Origin: Ensifer adhaerens
Lineage (GTDB): Bacteria > Pseudomonadota > Alphaproteobacteria > Rhizobiales > Rhizobiaceae
Length of the DNA stretch: 64,000 nt
Assembly: GCF_028993555.1 (NCBI RefSeq)
Contig: NZ_CP118612.1
Location: 372,001 to 436,000 of the forward strand
Reading direction: 5' to 3'
Below, piece after piece: positions 19,266 through 26,835 of the stretch. Below the pieces are notes generated by a model. The model did not search any database, was not told where the DNA came from, and was given only the letters and a program-made list of their open reading frames with translations. The position numbers and the translations under genes were made by a program. Every line of letters begins with the position of its first letter. Positions within the stretch are counted from its first letter, which is position 1.

Positions 19266-20075
19266 TTACCACTCCAACATTCTAAAGCTGTGTAAAATGA
19301 TCTGAAGACCGAGGGCTGCTTGGGTGACGCCAAGCACCACAGCCAAGACCTGAAGCGAAGTTCCGACCCATTTTAGTATGAAATCTGCGAATAGCATCGC
19401 GAGCCAATCGAGCCCGAGTATCAACAGTACGATGGCGGTCACGGTGAGGCCCTCGGTTTGGCGATTGCCTGCGAGCGTCGCAAAGACGATGACCGCTGCG
19501 ATCCCGTAAGGTGTGACGATCGTTGGAAAAGCCAGTGGCGAAAAGGCCAGTTTCAGATCTGGCGCACGGTCGGGTGCCGAAGTGTGATCCGTTAGATTTG
19601 CTGATTGCTGCAGTATGGTTCGCAGCGCCACCAGAAAAAGGACAATGCCTCCAGTCATGGCCAGCACCGGTAGTGAAATTTCAAAGTTCTCGAGCATCGT
19701 CCGCCCAAGAAGGCCAGCTACCGCCAGGGCGCCGGCCGAAAAAAATATTGCTCTTTGAGCGACCTGACGTCGAACCGTAGGATCCCAATATTTGGTTATT
19801 GCCATAAACGGCATCAAGATCTTGATCGGACCCAGCATCAGAAAAAGCATGAAGAAGACTTTTCGCGCGCCGAACTCGGCCTCAGGCATCGCTGCACTAA
19901 CCGGCGCTTGTGCGAAAGACTGAACTGGACAGACCACCAACAACAGCAGCAGCGTGGTGATTAGACCGTTTGGAAAACGAGAATCGTGCGGCCTACAGAA
20001 CGCTCTAGACGAGCAAGTCTTGTGGGTGCTTGATATCGCAAGCTTCGCAGTGATTGTCCGCAGCCATGTTGTCAT
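19266..20075 (-). CDS. MarC-family membrane protein
   Basis: This 269-residue protein has an N-terminal hydrophobic or signal segment (about 38-55) followed by six helices of the MarC/UPF0056 fold: KVFFMLFLMLGPIKILMPFM, AIFFSAGALAVAGLLGRTML, and AFPTIVTPYGIAAVIVFATL with the family's PTI-x-TP-x-G-x-A. The N-terminal extension is longer than usual for MarC. GGAG precedes the ATG. Function is unproven; MarC is no longer thought to be a drug exporter. A perfect 10-bp inverted repeat lies 35 bp upstream of the start. Confidence 0.85.
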   Translation of the reverse strand: MTTWLRTITAKLAISSTHKTCSSRAFCRPHDSRFPNGLITTLLLLLVVCPVQSFAQAPVSAAMPEAEFGARKVFFMLFLMLGPIKILMPFMAITKYWDPTVRRQVAQRAIFFSAGALAVAGLLGRTMLENFEISLPVLAMTGGIVLFLVALRTILQQSANLTDHTSAPDRAPDLKLAFSPLAFPTIVTPYGIAAVIVFATLAGNRQTEGLTVTAIVLLILGLDWLAMLFADFILKWVGTSLQVLAVVLGVTQAALGLQIILHSFRMLEW

Positions 20076-20109
20076 CGAACATTCTCCGGTTAAGGATCAT
20101 TGGCATTGT

Positions 20110-20140
20110 CCCGGAAGCCGAGCGTGACAGGGCTTCCGGG
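20110..20140. promoter_or_regulatory. 10-bp perfect inverted repeat upstream of the MarC-like gene
   Basis: CCCGGAAGCC and GGCTTCCGGG are separated by 11 bases, 35 bp upstream of the MarC-like start codon. It may be a leader hairpin or an operator. It differs from the FixK boxes and has no T-run. Confidence 0.5.
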
Positions 20141-20348
20141 TGCCGCATCCCGTCGTACGGCTCCTATAGCCCCAGAACGACGCCGGATCGGGTCACGGCC
20201 AACCTCAAGAGGTGCCGTGCGTCCTGGTGGGTGGCATCTCCGAGAGGGGGATTCCGCAGCTTTTTTGCATGGCTTTCCAACCATTGGGTGATTGATCGTT
20301 CCAGTCTGCCCACGTTCGAGGCGTCAATCGAAGCACGTTTCGCCCGTG

Positions 20349-20825
20349 TCACCGGGCGAAAACATTATCTTGGTCAAAGAACGCGGTGCTGGTCGCCGTT
20401 TCTGCCGCATCACCCGGTTTGATTGGGGCTGCGATTTCAACGCGATTGGCAAGAATGCTTTGTTTGCGAAGCACTCCGTACATGCGCTTCATAATCACAG
20501 AGATATCGCGTATTGCCATGTGCGAAGATGTTGCCGTTACTTCTGTAGAAGGCACGGAGCATACTACCGCATCCACCTTCCCAAAAACCCGGGTTGCTGT
20601 GTTGCACAAGGTCTCCAAGTGTGAAACATCGAAAATGTCTGCAAACAATGCGATAGCTATTCCTCCGCTTGCTTCAATGCCGCTGATGACCTCGTTCACG
20701 GCCGTCGTGTTGCCTTTAAACGGGATAATAATGTTGACATCGGAGCCCCCAAGTCGCATCGCGATGTAGGCGCCCCGCTTCTGATCGCCAAGTACAATGA
20801 TCGTTTTGCGTTCCTTGACCCGCAT
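20349..20825 (-). CDS. truncated SDR-like Rossmann protein
   Basis: This 158-residue protein resembles the first half of a short-chain dehydrogenase: strand-turn at KTIIVLGDQKRGAYIA, ASGGIAIALFADIFDVSHLE, and TRVFGKVDAVVCSVPS where SDRs have DVLVNNAG. The classical GxxxGxG is altered, and the Ser-Tyr-Lys active site is missing because the protein ends early. GAGG lies before the ATG. It may be a nucleotide-binding remnant or a decaying enzyme. No FixK box is nearby, and I assign no function. Confidence 0.5.
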   Translation of the reverse strand: MRVKERKTIIVLGDQKRGAYIAMRLGGSDVNIIIPFKGNTTAVNEVISGIEASGGIAIALFADIFDVSHLETLCNTATRVFGKVDAVVCSVPSTEVTATSSHMAIRDISVIMKRMYGVLRKQSILANRVEIAAPIKPGDAAETATSTAFFDQDNVFAR

Positions 20826-21286
20826 AATTTCGTTCCTCTAAGGTCACGGCGGCCCGCTTCGCACCCAAGGACATCCAAGCAGAATCGCAACCGCTCACTC
20901 GGGGATGAAGTTTGCCATGAGCTGGGGGCGTCTAAACTGGTCATTCCCATAGTTATTTTATCAGCTGAAGGGTCGCTGGGATTTGATGCTGCGCAAACTT
21001 GCGTCGGACCAGAGATCTTTGGTGAATGTCCAGCTTGCACCGAATCCTGCCTCAAGCCCGAAAGCGCTTTATGGCGACCAAGGCATCGTGCGCTATCGCC
21101 GTGTGGGGCAGAAGCCTCTTCTTGTAAGCGCCGGGCTGGGGAGTTCTTCTGCAAGCGCTGTGTCTGAGAGTTTAAGAGCCGACAGCATATCGGAACGGGT
21201 GGTAACGTCACTTAGACGGCCGAGGTAGTAGGCTCCCGAACCTTTGCCCAAAATCGCTGGCGTCCGCCAATTGCTTGGTCTGTGCT
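20826..21286. other. no supportable gene
   Basis: There are 461 bases between the SDR-like start and the 3' end of the dehydrogenase-GNAT gene. Overlapping short frames show no domain. I see no box, hairpin or repeat of note. Confidence 0.5.
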
Positions 21287-22903
21287 TTAGCGTTGACGCA
21301 GATCCTTGCGGATGAGGATGAGGGTCGGATCATCCGCATAGGGAACTGCAACGAAACCCTGTTCCCTCTCCACTTCGATTGCCTCATGGTTTGCGCGGCT
21401 TTCGAGCGATTCGAGGGACTTGGCGCCCGCGGCTTCCGCAAAGCGGGCGACATGGCGCAGCAATTCCCAGGCGACACCCTTGTGTTTGTGTTCGGCACGT
21501 ACGGAGATCGCGACTTCCGCTCTCTCCGTCGACGCGTCACACGCTACAATGGCGGTGGCGATGATCATCTCACTATCCTCGCCAAAAGCGAGAAAGTTCT
21601 CGGTCGAGCGGTGATCGACCTTAGTCATAGAGAGAAGACGCTCGCGGCTAACTTCTCGAATTCCGCCCAGAAAGCGGAAGCGCATGTCTTGCGGAGTTAC
21701 ATGGGTGAAGAAATCTGCCAGGAGTACATCGTCTTCCGGACGGACGGAACGAAGGTGAAGGACAAGACCGCTGCGCGTGAGTAGATTGCAGCTCCAGACG
21801 TCGGTTGAGGATGAGGCCTCGGTGCGCGGTTCTGTGGCGTCGCGCGCGCGAAGAGGTTGCGCAGCGTCCGTCTCGATTATCACTTTCAAAGCTTTCGTGC
21901 TCGCAGCGTTGGCAAAAGTCTCATAGGCATCAGCAATCTGCCTGAGGTTGAAACGATGCGTGATCAGTTTTTTTGGGTCTATTTTTCCCGATTGCACGGT
22001 CTTTAGCAGCAACGGTGTCGTTACCGCATCCACCAGCCGTGTGGTGATGGCAATGTTGCGCGACCATAGCTTTTCCAGATGCAGGTCGGCCTTGACGCCG
22101 TGGACGCCGATGTTGGCGATTACGCCGCCAGGCGCGACGATCTCCTGACACAGCTCGAAGGTGGCGGGGATCCCAACCGCCTCAATCGCGGTGTCGACGC
22201 CCTTGCCTCCAGTCTGTGCCAGCACCTGTCGAGAGGCGTCCCCGCCGCCCGCCTGGATCGTCTGCGTCGCACCGAAACGTTTCGCCACGTTGAGCCGGTT
22301 CTCGTCGAGATCAATCATGATGAGGTCGGCTGGAGAGTAGAGCTGCGCCGTCAGCAACGCGGCCAGTCCGATTGGGCCGGAACCGACGATGGCAACTGAC
22401 CCGCCAGGCTGCACCTTGCCGTTCAGCACGCCGCATTCAAAGCCCGTCGGAAGGATGTCGCTCAGCATGACGAGCGCCTCTTCATCTGCGCCTTGCGGGA
22501 TCGGGTAGAGACTAGTGTCGGCATGGGGGATGCGGACATACTCGGCCTGTGTGCCATCGATCGTGTTGCCGAGAATCCAACCACCGGTGGTGCAGTGAGA
22601 GTACATTCCGCGCCGGCAATTGCTGCACTTGCCGCAGGACGAGATGCAGGAAATCAGGACGTGGTCGCCTTTTGCGAACTGGGTCACCCCAGTTCCCGTT
22701 TCCACCACGATGCCCACGCCCTCATGGCCGAGGATACGACCGGCTGTGCAGGTTGGAACGTCACCCTTGAGGATATGCAGATCGGTCCCGCAGATCGTGG
22801 TCCTCGTGATCTTGACGATGGCGTCGGTCGTCGCAGCGATCGCGGGTATCGGGCGCTCCGTCAGCGACTTGAGTCCCGGTCCTTCATAGACGAGCGCCTT
22901 CAT
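21287..22903 (-). CDS. zinc alcohol dehydrogenase fused to a GNAT acetyltransferase domain
   Basis: The N-terminal 350 residues are a medium-chain Zn alcohol dehydrogenase. The catalytic Zn site is C38 and H60-E61; the structural Zn cysteines are C90, C93, C96 and C104. GSGPIGLAALL marks the NAD fold, and GVHGVKADLHLEKLWSRNI is typical of the class. After a linker, residues from about 370 to 538 form a GNAT domain (LRSVRPEDDVLLADFF, MRFRFLGGIREVS, HKHKGVAWELLRHVA) like the C-terminal domain of protein acetyltransferase Pat. The start at 22903 has GAGGAGAG upstream; six more codons are open. A FixK box lies 75 bp upstream. The fusion is uninterrupted. Confidence 0.88.
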   Translation of the reverse strand: MKALVYEGPGLKSLTERPIPAIAATTDAIVKITRTTICGTDLHILKGDVPTCTAGRILGHEGVGIVVETGTGVTQFAKGDHVLISCISSCGKCSNCRRGMYSHCTTGGWILGNTIDGTQAEYVRIPHADTSLYPIPQGADEEALVMLSDILPTGFECGVLNGKVQPGGSVAIVGSGPIGLAALLTAQLYSPADLIMIDLDENRLNVAKRFGATQTIQAGGGDASRQVLAQTGGKGVDTAIEAVGIPATFELCQEIVAPGGVIANIGVHGVKADLHLEKLWSRNIAITTRLVDAVTTPLLLKTVQSGKIDPKKLITHRFNLRQIADAYETFANAASTKALKVIIETDAAQPLRARDATEPRTEASSSTDVWSCNLLTRSGLVLHLRSVRPEDDVLLADFFTHVTPQDMRFRFLGGIREVSRERLLSMTKVDHRSTENFLAFGEDSEMIIATAIVACDASTERAEVAISVRAEHKHKGVAWELLRHVARFAEAAGAKSLESLESRANHEAIEVEREQGFVAVPYADDPTLILIRKDLRQR

Positions 22904-22977
22904 CGATTCTCTCCTCCGCAAGGTTCGTTATCTGCCGCGAACATTGGCAATTGTGCACGTGCCTCCGCGAACCTGCT

Positions 22978-22991
22978 TTGACGCGGGTCAA
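22978..22991. promoter_or_regulatory. FixK/FNR box (TTGACGCGGGTCAA)
   Basis: This TTGA-N6-TCAA palindrome lies 75 bp upstream of the alcohol dehydrogenase-GNAT start. A second box 78 bp further on faces the pentapeptide-repeat gene. Confidence 0.8.
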
Positions 22992-23055
22992 AGATCGGAT
23001 GAAGCGTGCGCATTGCACCGGGGGCGGCGCTCGCGCTCATGGCCGATCGGGCCCA

Positions 23056-23069
23056 TTGATCCGCGTCAA
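23056..23069. promoter_or_regulatory. FixK/FNR box (TTGATCCGCGTCAA)
   Basis: This perfect palindrome lies 109 bp upstream of the pentapeptide-repeat start and is identical to the box at 15554. Confidence 0.82.
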
Positions 23070-23177
23070 TGTCTGAGCGAACGAAGCTCGGTAACAATAA
23101 GAAGCAAAATCGGTTTTGAATTATCCGGTCGATTGAAGGGCGCGGGATGTGGCAAGAGTCACGGGATTGGAATCGTG

Positions 23178-23960
23178 ATGCGATACAATGACTTTAAGAT
23201 CGAATCCACGCCCACCCGTTGCGTCGGAATAACGTCGGAGCGCATCTTCCGAACGCGCCGGGGCTTGATGCCAATGTCACTCACCTTGATGCTCGGCATG
23301 GTAATGGTGGCTCTTGTTTCCAGGGACTCTGCACAGGCCTCGCACTGCAAGAGCTGGCCGATGCCCGGTTTGAACTGGAGCGGCTGCAATAAGAGCCACC
23401 TCATGCTCGAAGGAGCCGATCTGGAGGGCGCAAACCTATCAGGCACTGATTTTAGCCTGACCGATCTTCGTGGTGCCAACTTAACCAGAGCCAATCTTGA
23501 GAAGGCGAAGCTCGTGCGAGCTTCGCTCGCCGGGGCCACCGCGAAGACAGCAAACTTTACGCGCGTGGAAGGGCACCGCGCGAGCTTCGTTCGCTTTTCA
23601 GCTGAACGTACCTCATTTACCAGCTCCGAATTGCAGCGCGCTGATTTCAGCCTCGCGCGGCTGATCGATGTCGACTTCGAGAAAGCGGAGCTTGGCCGCG
23701 CCAGATTCACCGGCGCGAAACTCGAAAACGTTCGATTTTCGCTCGCAAACCTGTCTCGGGTCGACTTTACCGGCACATCGTTCGCGGGATCGACAGCATT
23801 CGACCGTGCTGTTCTCTTCCTGACGCGAATTGAGGGAAGCGATTTGTCACGAGCAACCGGTTTGCGGCAATCTCAAATCGACATAGCTTGCGGCGACGCC
23901 TCCACGAAACTGCCGCACGGCCTTTTCGCGCCGGCGAGTTGGCCTTGCATGTTCCATTGA
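23178..23960 (+). CDS. exported pentapeptide-repeat protein
   Basis: This 260-residue protein has an internal hydrophobic export segment (MSLTLMLGMVMVALVSRDSA, about residues 34-53). About twenty A(D/N)LxX repeats follow (EGADLEGANLSGTDFSLTDL, RGANLTRANLEKAKLVRASL), which fold as a right-handed quadrilateral beta-helix. A CxxW-type start (HCKSWPMPGLNWSGCNKSHL) and two late Cys suggest a disulfide cap. The start is uncertain: the ATG at 23178 has a weak ribosome site, and a later Met could begin the signal peptide. The function of such proteins varies. A FixK box lies upstream. Confidence 0.8.
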   Translation: MRYNDFKIESTPTRCVGITSERIFRTRRGLMPMSLTLMLGMVMVALVSRDSAQASHCKSWPMPGLNWSGCNKSHLMLEGADLEGANLSGTDFSLTDLRGANLTRANLEKAKLVRASLAGATAKTANFTRVEGHRASFVRFSAERTSFTSSELQRADFSLARLIDVDFEKAELGRARFTGAKLENVRFSLANLSRVDFTGTSFAGSTAFDRAVLFLTRIEGSDLSRATGLRQSQIDIACGDASTKLPHGLFAPASWPCMFH

Positions 23961-24274
23961 TACCGTTTGGGCTTTCGAATGTCCCGGGGTGAGCGTGGGC
24001 AGCCTATAAGTCACCGCTTCTGTGCGTCCTAATCGTAGTGGCAGCTACGCCGACCACCCGGCTCGTCTCCGCGCCTGAACATGTAACGCTAACTGAAGCG
24101 CGGCCGCGGCCAAGCCTGCCCATATCCCGTCTCAATCAGGCGATCGTGTGTGAGCCAAATGCTTCCGACGCAAATCGGGGGCGCCGCCGTCGGGAACGAA
24201 ACGTCTCGCAACATGGGATTGAGCAGCAAGGTATTGCCACCATTAACCTTTTGCAAGCTAGTTACCTTAGCGCT
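23961..24274. other. no supportable gene
   Basis: There are 314 bases between the convergent pentapeptide and cyclase genes. No domain-bearing frame, box or strong terminator hairpin is visible. Confidence 0.5.
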
Positions 24275-25633
24275 TCATTCGTGTGGCTTGGTCCCCGAGA
24301 ACGCATAAAGTGCCACATGCTCGCCACGTCCGCCCAATGGCTCTCGGCTTACCGCGACCCAGGCGCGTTGTTGTCCTGCCTGCATCACGACCGTCTCGGA
24401 GGCAAGCAGCGTGGCATCGAAACGTTTGGTAGCCTGTTCTATCTTCGCAGCGACATTGACTGTGTCGCCAAGCACCGTGAACTCAAGGCGATGTTCGTCA
24501 CCGACAAGTCCGTAATACATCTCGCCGCTGTGGATGCCTATCCCGACGCGGATCGGCGGATCGAATCCGCGCTTGATGTTCCATTGGTCGACGAGCGAAA
24601 GAATCCGATGCGCGCACGCTATGGCACGAGCGCAATCATCCTCCCGTGGCTCTGGAATGCCGAAGACTATTAGAGCGCCGTCACCTATGAATTTGTCGAT
24701 CACACCTTCTGAGGCCTCGGTTGCACGCATGACTCGTCGCCGAAAGGAAGAGATAAAGACGGACAGTCTCGCGGGATCCAGTTTTTCTGCGTAAGCGGTG
24801 AACCCGCGTATATCGACAAACAAAATCGCGCCCTGCTGGCGGCGGCCTTGCCGCCACGTAACAACATCATTGTCCCCCACTAATGGCACGATTTCTGCTG
24901 GCAGGAAGCGGGCAAGGTTTGCGCGCTTGGCTGTCTCGCGCGCAATACGTATCAGAAGGCGGCGAGAACGCGCCATTGCCAGCGCCGTTACAAGACCCAT
25001 CAGCAACAGCATAATGGTCCGCATGATATAGGGAGGAAGCGAAAGAAGGCGGCTTACTCCCTGTGTCTCAGCGGGGTTCGCATCGCCTGTCGGGCTAAAG
25101 CCAAGCCCAGCTGCAACGCCGACGACCGCGATCATTGTTGCCGCTGTGGCCCACAGTTGAACGATTGGCCTGTATCGAAGCGCGCCGACCGCGAGGAGCA
25201 GGGGCACGGCCCAGATAGTTGGTATGGTCACCACCCAGTTGCCCGCCAGGCCGATGTCGTTCAGGGCAAAATAGAGACTGGCTCCTATAATCAATGCGTC
25301 GCCGGTAACGAGGGCAAAGGCCATCCAGGGCCTGAAGTGACGTCTGATCACAAGCAGGAATGAAGTGATGCCGAGGGTCAGAAAGGCCGCAACCGTAGTC
25401 AGAGCCGTTACGCGTAGTTGCGTCAAGTTGTACTCTTGAGCGAAGCCGGCGGTTTCAGAGGAGACTAGGAAGCCACTCAAAAACAAGGCAAGACCCACTG
25501 TGATCCGAACCCATCCGATCGTGTATTCGGCTTCGTTCTCCGATTCCCAGAACGCTCTTTCGACTGCGGAACCCGCCGGGTCAGACCGGTGTGGATCAGA
25601 GCGAAATGCTTGTTGAAACTTCCACATGAACAT
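24275..25633 (-). CDS. membrane-bound class III adenylate/guanylate cyclase
   Basis: About six hydrophobic segments (residues 35-220) precede a class III cyclase domain. Metal-binding Asp residues lie in AILFVDIRGFTAYAEKL and KFIGDGALIVFG, and the nucleotide region is GDTVNVAAKIEQAT. It converts ATP (less likely GTP) to the cyclic nucleotide at the inner membrane face, with the membrane part probably acting as sensor. The ATG at 25633 is chosen; a GTG at 25651 and an ATG at 25627 are alternatives. The nearest FixK box (25910) is about 260 bp upstream, so control by it is uncertain. Cyclic AMP could feed CRP-type regulators. Confidence 0.88.
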   Translation of the reverse strand: MFMWKFQQAFRSDPHRSDPAGSAVERAFWESENEAEYTIGWVRITVGLALFLSGFLVSSETAGFAQEYNLTQLRVTALTTVAAFLTLGITSFLLVIRRHFRPWMAFALVTGDALIIGASLYFALNDIGLAGNWVVTIPTIWAVPLLLAVGALRYRPIVQLWATAATMIAVVGVAAGLGFSPTGDANPAETQGVSRLLSLPPYIMRTIMLLLMGLVTALAMARSRRLLIRIARETAKRANLARFLPAEIVPLVGDNDVVTWRQGRRQQGAILFVDIRGFTAYAEKLDPARLSVFISSFRRRVMRATEASEGVIDKFIGDGALIVFGIPEPREDDCARAIACAHRILSLVDQWNIKRGFDPPIRVGIGIHSGEMYYGLVGDEHRLEFTVLGDTVNVAAKIEQATKRFDATLLASETVVMQAGQQRAWVAVSREPLGGRGEHVALYAFSGTKPHE

Positions 25634-25892
25634 ATCTTTCGCAGGGCTCACTTCGCAGCCAGCTGGCTAGAGCGGTCGCCGCCCACATATTAGCTTGGCG
25701 GAACCGATTGCGTGAAGGGCGCAACTTGCGGCGAGATGTGCCCGACGAACACAACAGCGAAGGTTGCGGGGTTGGGTTTGTCGCCGCAACTACCATCACC
25801 TTTTCCCCAGTGGCCGGTGGGGCCCGACGCAAGCCGAAACGTCGAGCCTCTCTGTTCTGAGGTTCACAAAACGACAACTAGCCGGCACATTG

Positions 25893-25957
25893 GGCCTGCC
25901 GGCGTGATTTTGACCTACGTCAAAGAGGAGCTTGCCAGAGTATGTGATTGCTGAGAG
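25893..25957 (+). repeat. duplicated promoter segment, copy 2
   Basis: This is the counterpart of 10127-10191 in the same orientation: CTGCCGGCGTGATTTTGA, ACGTCAAAGAGGA, CTTGC and TATGTGATTG are shared. The central bases of the box differ (CCTACG against TCGACG), so the copies have diverged while keeping the TTGA and TCAA arms. Confidence 0.75.
25910..25923. promoter_or_regulatory. FixK/FNR box (TTGACCTACGTCAA)
   Basis: This palindromic arm pair lies 84 bp before the ATG of the HupE/UreJ remnant at 26008. It lies within the duplicated segment. Confidence 0.77.
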
Positions 25958-26007
25958 CAGGTAGTGGGTGTATCGCGGAGCTGCCTTGCCGCACGGAGGG
26001 GACAGCG

Positions 26008-26404
26008 ATGAAAAACAAATGTCGTCATTGCCTCGAAGGTCGAGCTGCACCACCCTCGACGAAGTGCTGAAGGCAAACGAACGAATGCGCCTCCGCGAAG
26101 CCTATCCTTGGGTTGTTTCCTTCGCCTTCTGCCTGCTGCACGGCTTCGGCTTCTCCGGCGCGCTGCAGGAAATCGGCCCTACCGAAATCGGATGTGCAGC
26201 TGAGCCTCTTGACCTTCAACATCGGCATCGAAGCCGGCAGAACCTCTTCGTTGCCGCGCCTTTGGGCGGCACTCGCGGTCGTCAGGTCTTCAACCCGGTC
26301 TTGCCCGCCGGGTACTGGCCTACGCAGTCGGCACCAGCGCGATGCTCTGGCTTTTTCCTAGGATCGCCAACCTCGCGTTCGATTGCTTCGGTGTTCGCAA
26401 TTGA
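26008..26404 (+). pseudogene. HupE/UreJ-family membrane protein remnant
   Basis: Pieces of a HupE/UreJ C-terminal half appear in order but in different frames: YPWVVSFAFCLLHGFGFSGA, then LSLLTFNIGIEAG, then LFVAA, then AMLWLFPRIANLAFDCFGVRN with a stop at 26402-26404. At least three indels separate them. The first ATG (26008) has a strong GGAGG site and a FixK box upstream, but its frame closes after 20 codons. The family is linked to nickel/cobalt handling around hydrogenase or urease. The gene is clearly broken, and its N-terminal half is missing or unrecognisable. Confidence 0.6.
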
Positions 26405-26484
26405 AGGTATGACTCGCGGAAGATCGAGGCCCTCAGTCTAGTTTCATTTGTCACGTTTTAGCCTACCCAATCGGAGATCGAAGC

Positions 26485-26808
26485 ATGAGCGAATTTCAGA
26501 ACAAGGCTGTTCGGCTGACCGTGGCGTGCGGTGGTGCCGCATCGGTGACCAACATTGCGGAATGTCAAAAGAGGTTTCTGGCTGCGGCCCTGGAACTCAA
26601 CCGCGCGCTTGAGCACAGAACTGATCATCCTGTTGACCGGTCATTGGTGGGAGCAGGAGCTACGAGACGTATCGACCTCATTATTGGTGATCTCATGAAA
26701 GAACTGGCGGTTGTCGGCCACCTGTTCGATATCGATATCATGCAAGCCGGACACAATACCCTCGATCGCCGCATGGAAGAGATCAAAGGCGCACTCAACC
26801 GGTCCTGA
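26485..26808 (+). CDS. small conserved-looking hypothetical protein
   Basis: This is a 107-residue soluble protein that I do not recognise. It has predicted helices (CQKRFLAAALELNRALEH, RIDLIIGDLMKELAVVGHLF) and no signal peptide or Cys pair motif. GGAG lies before the ATG, and the codon use looks coding. It sits downstream of the HupE remnant and converges with the hemerythrin tail of the broken P-type ATPase. The HupE promoter could drive it; that is inference only. Confidence 0.55.
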   Translation: MSEFQNKAVRLTVACGGAASVTNIAECQKRFLAAALELNRALEHRTDHPVDRSLVGAGATRRIDLIIGDLMKELAVVGHLFDIDIMQAGHNTLDRRMEEIKGALNRS

Positions 26809-26835
26809 TAGCCTCGCCGGTTGGGCTTCCTCTCG

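Noticed and set aside
20696..21211. Open frame on the minus strand upstream of the SDR-like gene
   Set aside because: No domain and no ribosome site. It overlaps the start of the better supported frame at 20825.
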